DNA of 7,181 bases from Nitrosomonadales bacterium (GTDB lineage Bacteria; Pseudomonadota; Gammaproteobacteria; Burkholderiales; Gallionellaceae), in assembly GCA_016218465.1 (NCBI GenBank), contig JACREA010000020.1, positions 1-7,181 on the forward strand. The letters are read 5' to 3'. Below are positions 1-5,243 of this stretch, in pieces (the stretch's first letter is position 1; the number at the start of each line of letters is the position of its first letter). The notes under the pieces are model-generated. The model was given only the letters and a program-made list of their open reading frames with translations, did no database searches and was not told the DNA's origin. The position numbers were made by a program, and so were the translations under genes.

Positions 1-971
1 ATTCTTTCCGCGTGGCAAGCGGACTGGACTCGATGGTGTTGGGCGAGCCGCAGATTCTCGGTCAGATGAAGCAGGCGGTGCGCCAGGCCGAACAGGCCGG
101 CACGCTGGGTTTCCTGCTGCACAAACTGTTCCAGCGCACCTTTTCGGTGGCCAAAGATGTGCGTACGCAGACCGAGATCGGCGCAAATCTGGTTTCGATG
201 GCTGCGGCAGCGGTACGGCTGGCCGAGCGCATTTTTCCGAGCATTTCCGAGCAGAATGTGCTGTTCATCGGCGCGGGCGAGATGATCGAACTCAATGCGG
301 TCCACTTTGCGGCGCGCTCGCCCAAACGTATCACCGTCGCCAACCGCACGCTGGAGCGCGCGCAAACATTGGCGCGTCGTATCAACGGCCATGCGATTAC
401 ACTGACCGAATTACCGGAGCAGTTGGCGCATCACGACATCATCGTGACCTGCACCGCCAGCCAGCTGCCGATCCTGGGCAAAGGCATGGTGGAACGCGCG
501 CTCAAGACGCGCAAACACCGCCCGCTGTTCATCGTGGATCTGGCCGTGCCGCGAGACGTGGAAGAGGAAGTCGCCGAGCTGAATGACGTGTTCCTGTACA
601 CCGTCGACGACATCGCCGAAGTGGTGAAGGACGGATTGGACGCGCGACAAGGCGCAGTGAAAGAAGCAGAGGTAATCATTGACTCCGGCGTGTCTGATTT
701 TATTCACTGGATGGAATCGCGCGAAGTGGTGCCGACCATCCGCGCGCTGCGCGACAATGCCGAACGCAGCCGCCGCCATGAAATGGAGAAAGCCTTGCGC
801 CTGCTGGCCAAGGGCGAAAACCCCGAAAAAGTGCTGGAAGCGATGAGCAGTGGCCTGACCAACAAGTTCCTGCACGCCCCGACGCACGCGCTGAACCAGG
901 TGCAAGGCAATGACCGCGAGGCTTTCCTCGATGTGATCCATCGCCTGTACCACCTGCATCCAGAAGAATAA
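1..971 (+). CDS. hemA: Glutamyl-tRNA reductase, 5'-truncated by the window edge
   Basis: HemA reduces glutamyl-tRNA(Glu) to glutamate-1-semialdehyde with NADPH, the first committed step of the C5 route to 5-aminolevulinate and haem, in the cytosol. The reading frame is open from base 3 and reads SFRVASGLDSMVLGEPQILG, the highly conserved block near residue 100 of the family. The two leading bases AT would fit a CAT codon for the conserved histidine before it. The catalytic cysteine (about residue 50) lies outside the window. A Rossmann motif GAGEMIEL (nt 270-293, usually GAGETIEL) marks the NADPH domain, followed by VANRTLERA. The C-terminal dimerisation helices contain GLTNKFLHAPTHAL. About 322 residues are visible of a usual 415-420, so roughly 100 are missing. 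A GTG at base 12 is an internal valine, not a start. The TAA stop lies 13 nt before prfA, suggesting one transcript. Confidence 0.96.
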   Translation, partial: SFRVASGLDSMVLGEPQILGQMKQAVRQAEQAGTLGFLLHKLFQRTFSVAKDVRTQTEIGANLVSMAAAAVRLAERIFPSISEQNVLFIGAGEMIELNAVHFAARSPKRITVANRTLERAQTLARRINGHAITLTELPEQLAHHDIIVTCTASQLPILGKGMVERALKTRKHRPLFIVDLAVPRDVEEEVAELNDVFLYTVDDIAEVVKDGLDARQGAVKEAEVIIDSGVSDFIHWMESREVVPTIRALRDNAERSRRHEMEKALRLLAKGENPEKVLEAMSSGLTNKFLHAPTHALNQVQGNDREAFLDVIHRLYHLHPEE

Positions 972-984
972 ATACCGCAGAATA

Positions 985-2070
985 ATGAATCCCAGCATCT
1001 CCGCCAAACTCGCTCAACTGAGCGAGCGCCTGCTCGAAGTCAATCAACTGCTGAGTACCGAAGAAGCCACCAAAGACATGGACACTTTTCGCAAACTGAA
1101 CCGCGAACGGGCCGAACTCGAACCGGTGGTGGAGCTGCACCACGCCTATCAGAACTGCCAGGCTGACATCGATGCCGCGCATGAAATGGCGAGCGACCCT
1201 GAAATGAAGGCATTCGCAGAATCCGAGATCAGGCAAGGTGAGGAACGCCTGGCACAGCTCGCCAGCGAGTTGCAAATGCAATTGCTGCCGAAGGACCCCA
1301 ACGATGAGCGTGGCGTATTCCTCGAAGTACGTGCTGGAACCGGTGGTGACGAAGCAGCGTTGTTCGCCGGCGATTTGTTCCGCATGTATTCGCGCTTCGC
1401 CGAACGCAAGCGCTGGCAGGTGGAAGTGATTTCGGAAAGCCCCGGCGAAATGGGCGGTTACAAGGAAATCATTGCCAGGATTATCGGGCAAGGCGCATAT
1501 TCGGTGCTGAAGTTCGAATCCGGCGCGCACCGCGTGCAGCGCGTTCCCACCACCGAGACGCAGGGCCGCGTGCATACTTCGGCCTGCACCGTAGCGGTGA
1601 TGCCGGAGGTAGACGAGGTGAACGACGTGGTGTTGAATCCCGTCGACTTGCGCATCGATACTTTCCGCGCTTCCGGTGCGGGCGGGCAGCACATCAACAA
1701 GACCGATTCTGCGGTACGCATCACCCACTTGCCGACCGGGGTTGTGGTCGAGTGCCAGGACGGACGTTCGCAGCACCAGAACAAGGCTCAGGCTATGCGT
1801 GTGCTGGCAGCGCGCATCAAGGACGCACAGGTGCGAGAACAGAACGCCAAGACCGCTGCGACACGCAAAAGCCTGGTCGGCAGCGGCGACCGCTCCGAGC
1901 GCATCCGCACCTACAACTTTCCGCAAGGCCGCGTCACCGACCACCGCATCAACCTGACGCTGTACAAGATGGACGCGATCATGGACGGTGACATCACCGA
2001 ACTCACCAACGCGCTGATGGCCGAGCACCAGGCCGAACAGCTCGCCGCGATGGCGGAAGATGCCATCTAG
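985..2070 (+). CDS. prfA: Peptide chain release factor 1 (RF1)
   Basis: RF1 recognises UAA and UAG in the ribosomal A site and triggers hydrolysis of peptidyl-tRNA. The 361 residues match the usual full length. The N-terminal helical domain covers about residues 1-100. The domain II linker includes EVRAGTGGDEAALFAGDLF (115-133). The codon-recognition tripeptide is PTT at 188-190 (PxT class, which separates RF1 from the SPF of RF2). The catalytic GGQ is at 233-235 within RASGAGGQHINKTDSA, and Q235 is the expected methylation site for PrmC. The C-terminus has NFPQGRVTDHRINLTLYKMD. The ATG at 985 gives the canonical N-terminus. The upstream Shine-Dalgarno is poor, so translation may be coupled to hemA, whose stop is 13 nt away. 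The gene ends in TAG, a codon read by RF1 and not RF2, and its last 11 bp overlap the prmC start. Confidence 0.98.
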   Translation: MNPSISAKLAQLSERLLEVNQLLSTEEATKDMDTFRKLNRERAELEPVVELHHAYQNCQADIDAAHEMASDPEMKAFAESEIRQGEERLAQLASELQMQLLPKDPNDERGVFLEVRAGTGGDEAALFAGDLFRMYSRFAERKRWQVEVISESPGEMGGYKEIIARIIGQGAYSVLKFESGAHRVQRVPTTETQGRVHTSACTVAVMPEVDEVNDVVLNPVDLRIDTFRASGAGGQHINKTDSAVRITHLPTGVVVECQDGRSQHQNKAQAMRVLAARIKDAQVREQNAKTAATRKSLVGSGDRSERIRTYNFPQGRVTDHRINLTLYKMDAIMDGDITELTNALMAEHQAEQLAAMAEDAI

Positions 2071-2953
2071 CATCGCAGAAATCCTTCGCAACGACAGCAA
2101 GCAGCTCGAAGCTTCGCTGAACCTGGATTCCGGCAGCGCACGCATCGAAGTGCAATGCCTGTTGCAGGCCGCGCTGCAGGTGAACCGTGCATGGTTGCTC
2201 ACCCATTCCGAACAAATCCTCAATCTTGAGCAGCAGACGCATTACACCGCGTTATTCGAGCGGCGTTTGCACGGCGAGCCTGTCGCTTACATTTTGGGCG
2301 AGCGCGAGTTTTATGGATTGAATTTCAAGGTGACGCCCGCGACCCTGATACCGCGCCCCGATACCGAGCTGCTGGTCGAGCTGGCGTTGCAGCGCATTCC
2401 TCAACAAAGTAAATGCCGCGTACTGGACCTTGGCACCGGCAGCGGCGCGATTGCGCTTAGCATCGCTCATGCGCGACCCAATGCGGAGGTAGTGGCCGTT
2501 GATGCTTCAGCCGCCGCGTTGAAAGTAGCTCAGCTCAATGCGCAGCGGCTTGGTTTTAACAATGTGCGCTTATTGCTCAGCGACTGGTTCAGCGCACTAA
2601 ATGGCGAACGCTTCGATATCATCGTTTCCAACCCGCCCTACATTGCCGCCAATGATGTCCATTTGTCGCAGGGCGACGTGCGCTTCGAGCCGCATAATGC
2701 TCTGGCGTCCGGCGCGGACGGACTTGAGGGCATCCGCCGCATCACCGAGCATGCAAAAGAACATCTAAATGTTAATGGCTGGCTGTTGCTGGAACATGGC
2801 TACGACCAAGCGGCACAGGTGCGGGCATGCTTGCAGCAGATTGGATTTACTTCGGTATTCTCTGCGCTCGACCTGGCGGGAATCGAACGGGTGAGCGGCG
2901 GCTCATGTCGCACCTCGGCAAATAAACCAGAATCCGGCTTTATTCAACCGTAA
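2060..2953 (+). CDS. prmC: Release factor glutamine methyltransferase
   Basis: PrmC (HemK) uses S-adenosylmethionine to N5-methylate the glutamine of the GGQ motif in RF1 and RF2, which raises termination efficiency. The 297-residue protein has the N-terminal helical substrate-binding domain (about 1-80), then FYGLNFKVTPATLIPRPDTE (84-103), SAM motif I DLGTGSGAIALS (123-134), an acidic motif II residue in VVAVDAS (144-150), and the catalytic NPPY at 191-194 inside IIVSNPPYIAANDV. The core ends in DLAGIERVSGG, where many homologues stop shortly after; here about 16 further residues of unremarkable composition follow. The ATG at 2060 overlaps the end of prfA by 11 bp in another frame, which implies translational coupling with the gene for its own substrate. 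Earlier in-frame starts would lie deeper inside prfA and are not needed for a normal N-terminus. Confidence 0.97.
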   Translation: MPSSIAEILRNDSKQLEASLNLDSGSARIEVQCLLQAALQVNRAWLLTHSEQILNLEQQTHYTALFERRLHGEPVAYILGEREFYGLNFKVTPATLIPRPDTELLVELALQRIPQQSKCRVLDLGTGSGAIALSIAHARPNAEVVAVDASAAALKVAQLNAQRLGFNNVRLLLSDWFSALNGERFDIIVSNPPYIAANDVHLSQGDVRFEPHNALASGADGLEGIRRITEHAKEHLNVNGWLLLEHGYDQAAQVRACLQQIGFTSVFSALDLAGIERVSGGSCRTSANKPESGFIQP

Positions 2954-2963
2954 TGCTTGCTCA

Positions 2964-2969
2964 TATAAT
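2964..2969 (+). promoter_or_regulatory. Candidate -10 element for the sqr transcript
   Basis: TATAAT, a perfect sigma70 -10 hexamer, lies 11 bases after the prmC stop and 142 bases before the sqr start. No good TTGACA-like -35 sits 16-18 bases upstream (that stretch reads TATTCA or similar), and there is no extended -10 TG. If used it would give a leader of about 135 nt. A second weaker candidate, TAAAAT at 3043-3048, also lacks a convincing -35; the nearest TTGTAT at 3023-3028 is only 14 bases away. Which one is used cannot be decided from sequence. Confidence 0.35.
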
Positions 2970-3055
2970 TCGAGTGTTGTCCATAACCCGAAAGTGATCC
3001 CGCTGTCTCTGTCGGGTAAATGTTGTATTTAAAAAATAAGCGTAAAATGGTTTTT

Positions 3056-3097
3056 GCAGTTTCATAAACTGACTAGGCAGTTCCATAAATTTATCCA
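3056..3097 (+). repeat. Tandem 21-bp-period repeat in the sqr leader (possible operator)
   Basis: Two adjacent 21-bp units start at 3056 and 3077. Both begin GCAGTT, and the shared core is GCAGTT(T/C)CATAAA; I count 14 of 21 positions identical. The first unit contains the 15-bp palindrome CAGTTTCATAAACTG (3057-3071, 6-bp arms and 3-bp centre). The second contains the 10-bp palindrome ATAAATTTAT (3085-3094). The 21-bp period equals two turns of B-DNA, so equivalent positions fall on the same face, as is common for paired operator sites. The array ends two bases before the sqr Shine-Dalgarno. A regulatory role is inference; no known binding motif was recognised. Confidence 0.45.
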
Positions 3098-3098
3098 T

Positions 3099-3104
3099 AG
3101 GGAG
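3099..3104 (+). promoter_or_regulatory. Ribosome binding site of sqr
   Basis: AGGGAG, a good Shine-Dalgarno match, ends 7 bases before the ATG at 3112. It supports that start and makes sqr the only gene of the + strand set with an obviously strong site, consistent with independent expression from prmC. Confidence 0.7.
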
Positions 3105-3111
3105 ATGCAAC

Positions 3112-4383
3112 ATGGCACATATTGTAATCATGGGTGCGGGAATCGGCGGCATGCCGGCTGCCTACGAAATGCAGGAAAAAATCCGCAAAGAAGACAAGGT
3201 GACGCTCATTTCGAACAGCGAAAGCTTTCAATTTACGCCATCCAATCCGTGGATGGGCGTGAAGTGGCGTGAACGCAAAGATACTGAAATTCCCGTGCGC
3301 ACCTATCTGGAGCGCAAAGGCATCAACTTTATCTCGACCGGGGTAAAGCGTCTGCACCCCGACAAGAACCAGCTCGAACTTAACGATGGCGAGGTAGTTA
3401 GTTATGATTTTCTGGTGATCGCTACCGGACCCAAGCTGGCATTTGAAGAAGTCGAAGGGCTGGGGCCGCATGGCGGCTTTACCCATTCCGTATGCAACAT
3501 CGATCACGCCATGAAGTCGCATGACGAATGGGATCATTTTACCAAGCATCCGGGCCCGATTGTCGTGGGCGCGGTGCAAGGCGCTTCTTGCTTCGGCCCT
3601 GCTTACGAATATGCTTTTATCATGGATACCGATTTGCGGCGGCGCAAAATCCGCAACAAGATACCGATGACGTTTGTGACCGCCGAGCCCTATATCGGCC
3701 ACTTGGGTTTGGGTGGCGTGGGCGATTCCAAAGGGATTCTTGAAGCCGCGATGCGCGAGCATGACATCAAGTGGATATGCAATGCGAAGACCACCAAAGT
3801 CGAAGCAGGCAAAATGTATGTAACCGAACACGACGACATGGGTATCGAAAAACGCAAGCATGAATTGCCGTTTGCCTACAGCATGATGCTGCCCGCCTTC
3901 AAGGGTGTGGATGCGGTGTTCGGCATCGAAGGGCTGACCAATCCACGCGGCTTTATTCTGGTGAACGAACATCAGCGCAACCCTAAATACAAAAACATCT
4001 TCGCTGTCGGAGTGTGCGTCGCGATTCCTCCGGTTGAACCCACACCAGTACCAACCGGCACACCCAAGACAGGCTACATGATCGAGTCGATGGTAACTGC
4101 TTCGGTGCTTAATATTGAGGCCGATCTGAAAGGCCTCCCGGCAGAACAGAAGGCTACCTGGAATGCAGTTTGCCTGGCCGACTTTGGCGATACAGGTGCG
4201 GTGTTTGTGGCATTGCCGCAGATACCTCCGCGCAACGTAAACTGGTTTGCAGAGGGCAAGTGGGTCCATGTAGCAAAAGTTGCTTTTGAAAAATATTTCA
4301 TCCGCAAGATGAAGAAAGGCACTTCCGAACCTTTCTACGAAAAGAGCATTCTCAAAATGATGGGAATCGAAAAGCTGAAATAA
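3112..4383 (+). CDS. sqr: Sulfide:quinone oxidoreductase, FAD-dependent
   Basis: Sulfide:quinone oxidoreductase oxidises sulfide to polysulfide or zero-valent sulfur and passes electrons through FAD to the membrane quinone pool. The 423-residue protein begins with the FAD-binding Rossmann motif MGAGIGGMPAAYEM (7-20), followed by FQFTPSNPWMGVKW (39-52) and the second nucleotide motif FLVIATGPKLAFE (100-112). Cysteines at 128 (HSVCNIDHA), 160 (GASCFGPAYEY) and 354 (NAVCLADFG) match in context and spacing the three redox cysteines I recall for the Acidithiobacillus ferrooxidans enzyme (128, 160, 356). The block PVPTGTPKTGYMIESMV (312-328) is a quinone/FAD-site signature of this group. The C-terminus WVHVAKVAFEKYFIRKMKKG (384-403) is an amphipathic, basic helix fitting monotopic membrane attachment. 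No signal peptide is seen. Its own leader upstream and terminator downstream indicate a single-gene transcript. A flavocytochrome c sulfide dehydrogenase or type II NADH dehydrogenase is less likely given the cysteine triad. Confidence 0.93.
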   Translation: MAHIVIMGAGIGGMPAAYEMQEKIRKEDKVTLISNSESFQFTPSNPWMGVKWRERKDTEIPVRTYLERKGINFISTGVKRLHPDKNQLELNDGEVVSYDFLVIATGPKLAFEEVEGLGPHGGFTHSVCNIDHAMKSHDEWDHFTKHPGPIVVGAVQGASCFGPAYEYAFIMDTDLRRRKIRNKIPMTFVTAEPYIGHLGLGGVGDSKGILEAAMREHDIKWICNAKTTKVEAGKMYVTEHDDMGIEKRKHELPFAYSMMLPAFKGVDAVFGIEGLTNPRGFILVNEHQRNPKYKNIFAVGVCVAIPPVEPTPVPTGTPKTGYMIESMVTASVLNIEADLKGLPAEQKATWNAVCLADFGDTGAVFVALPQIPPRNVNWFAEGKWVHVAKVAFEKYFIRKMKKGTSEPFYEKSILKMMGIEKLK

Positions 4384-4400
4384 GCAGTTCTCTAGAAGCA

Positions 4401-4458
4401 GCCGCCCGCAATGAGGCGGCGAAAAATGGCCAAGCGATTCCACTTGGCCATTTTAATT
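4401..4458 (+). terminator. Tandem hairpins; intrinsic terminator after sqr
   Basis: The first hairpin is GCCGCC (4401-4406) pairing with GGCGGC (4415-4420) across an 8-base loop, with no T-tract after it. The second is a perfect 12-bp stem, AAAATGGCCAAG (4423-4434) with CTTGGCCATTTT (4443-4454), loop of 8 bases. Its TTTT 3' arm followed by AATTAT makes a typical intrinsic terminator for sqr, whose stop is at 4381-4383. The A-run on the left arm means it could also stop leftward transcription, for example read-through from the lipoprotein gene. Confidence 0.8.
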
Positions 4459-4724
4459 ATATGTGGCGCGCCCGAAGAGATAAATATGGGCACTGGGAAG
4501 AGGTCATCATATTGCCTTGACGTTCCGCTTTCAGGCAGGCAATTAACGAAGGTGAAGGACGGCTCCCGGCACGCAGCTGATATGCAATTATGAAAGTTGT
4601 ACTTTAGAGTTTAACCGCCAGTTTTTTCTTACTACTCGCCCCACTATTCTGCTGAATAACCGCTTGCATACTTATACGTACTTATTCAGCGTTTCCATAG
4701 AACTGAATTTTATTTGATTCTCAC
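4455..4724. other. Non-coding gap, no gene recognised
   Basis: About 270 bases between the sqr terminator and the stop of the leftward lipoprotein gene. The only open frame of any size (4411-4593, +) starts inside the terminator hairpins, has no ribosome binding site and resembles nothing known. The stretch contains a TTGACG (4517-4522) without a good -10 partner, a small hairpin AAAGT/ACTTT (4593-4605), a T-run at 4622-4627 and the long inverted repeat at 4651-4690. Its right half is visibly more AT-rich than the flanking core genes. No tRNA, known riboswitch or insertion-sequence end was seen. Confidence 0.6.
4651..4690. repeat. Inverted repeat with 9-bp perfect arms
   Basis: GCTGAATAA (4651-4659) pairs perfectly with TTATTCAGC (4682-4690) across 22 bases, which can pair further only imperfectly (TGCATA against TACGTA). 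It lies 35 bases beyond the stop of the leftward lipoprotein gene, so it could form the 3' hairpin of that transcript. Neither strand has a proper T-tract right after the stem, so it is not a standard intrinsic terminator. A protein-binding site or a mobile-element remnant are alternatives. Confidence 0.45.
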
Positions 4725-5069
4725 TTAAGGTGCATTTGCATGAAGGTTTTTGAGAGCTTCCTCTGCGGCTCCATTACCCTGAGCAGCCGCTTTTTGCCAC
4801 CACTCCGCCGCCTTTGCGTCATCTTTGGCTACGCCGACTCCGTTGTAATACATCCGGCCGAGACCTAATTGATCTTTTGAACTGCCAGCCTCAGCTTTCT
4901 GCTTCACCTCGGCAAACTTTTCCTCCGGGCTTTGCGTTCCCGATCCAAAATTGCCGCCATAATTTGTATTCTGTGCGGGGGGTGCAACAGTTTCAGTCTT
5001 GCTGCCAGATGCCTTCTCACCGCAACCAGCGATTGTCGTTAGCATCATCATCAAAATAATTTTACGCAT
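4725..5069 (-). CDS. Small Sel1-repeat lipoprotein, hypothetical
   Basis: The 114-residue product starts MRKIILMMMLTTIAGC: two basic residues, a short hydrophobic stretch and a lipobox I-A-G-C with the lipidated cysteine at residue 16. It should be processed by signal peptidase II. The +2 residue is glycine, which in enterobacterial rules favours outer-membrane sorting. Residues 17-50 form a flexible linker rich in Gly, Ser, Thr, Asn and Gln. Residues from about 61 to 99 form one Sel1-like repeat (AGSSKDQLGLGRMYYNGVGV, then KAAEWWQKAAAQGN), with the start of a second helical unit after it. Sel1 repeats usually mediate protein-protein contacts, and families commonly carry several, so this is a minimal version. 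The ATG at 5067-5069 is supported by AGGAGT six bases upstream. The partner and role are unknown; neighbours give no clue, and the gene is divergent from srkA. Confidence 0.85.
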   Translation of the reverse strand: MRKIILMMMLTTIAGCGEKASGSKTETVAPPAQNTNYGGNFGSGTQSPEEKFAEVKQKAEAGSSKDQLGLGRMYYNGVGVAKDDAKAAEWWQKAAAQGNGAAEEALKNLHANAP

Positions 5070-5075
5070 TGCAAC

Positions 5076-5081
5076 ACTCCT
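5076..5081 (-). promoter_or_regulatory. Ribosome binding site of the lipoprotein gene
   Basis: Reads AGGAGT on the minus strand, six bases before the ATG (5069-5067). It is a strong Shine-Dalgarno that fixes the start just ahead of the signal peptide. Confidence 0.75.
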
Positions 5082-5086
5082 ATAAG

Positions 5087-5109
5087 TTTAAATTGGCAGC
5101 TTTAAATTG
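5087..5109. repeat. Short direct repeat upstream of the lipoprotein gene
   Basis: TTTAAATTG occurs at 5087-5095 and again at 5101-5109, a 14-base period, followed by GCAGC and CGGCTGC respectively. It lies immediately upstream of the Shine-Dalgarno of the leftward gene, where its AT-rich cores could overlap a promoter. No clear -35/-10 pair was found, so function is unassigned. Confidence 0.35.
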
Positions 5110-5186
5110 CGGCTGCTTCACCATGAGCTTCCCTCAGTATTTCGTCTTCCAAGAGATGTATTTCATGCTACCAGATTTTCCTTCTG

Positions 5187-5237
5187 TTGAGCACTCGACC
5201 GTGTCGGCTTATGTGCCGGGCTGGCTTGCCGTACAAT
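5187..5237 (+). promoter_or_regulatory. Candidate promoter elements of srkA
   Basis: Two options are visible in the 174-base divergent gap. TTGAGC (5187-5192) and TATGTG (5210-5215) are spaced by 17 bases and would give a leader of about 20 nt. Alternatively TACAAT (5232-5237) is a good -10 only 6 bases before the ATG at 5244; it would start transcription at or next to the start codon, giving a leaderless message. No Shine-Dalgarno precedes the ATG, which suits the second option, but its -35 position (TTATGT) is weak. Confidence 0.35.
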
Positions 5238-5243
5238 CCGCCC

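Noticed and set aside
12..14. GTG at base 12 as the hemA start
   Set aside because: It is the valine of the conserved RVASGLDS block in the middle of the protein; the frame is open to the window edge.
700..2223. Long open frame (507 codons) on the minus strand across hemA, prfA and prmC
   Set aside because: It is the antisense shadow of three clearly identified genes, lacks recognisable domains and spans gene boundaries.
2999..3016. CCCG/CGGG hairpin after prmC as a terminator of the hemA operon
   Set aside because: The stem is only 4 bp with a 10-base loop and no T-tract follows directly, so it was not called.
3091..4443. Long open frame (450 codons) on the minus strand opposite sqr
   Set aside because: It mirrors the sqr coding frame, starts inside the terminator hairpin and resembles no family; biased codon use in sqr explains its openness.
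4517..4546. TTGACG with AATTAA as a promoter in the non-coding gap
   Set aside because: The -10 matches only three of six consensus bases and no gene lies downstream on the + strand until srkA.
4411..4593. Possible small + strand gene of 60 codons after sqr
   Set aside because: It starts inside the terminator, has no ribosome binding site and its product has no family-like features.
4814..5059. Open frame of 81 codons on the + strand
   Set aside because: It lies wholly opposite the lipoprotein gene, which has a lipobox, a Sel1 repeat and a strong Shine-Dalgarno.
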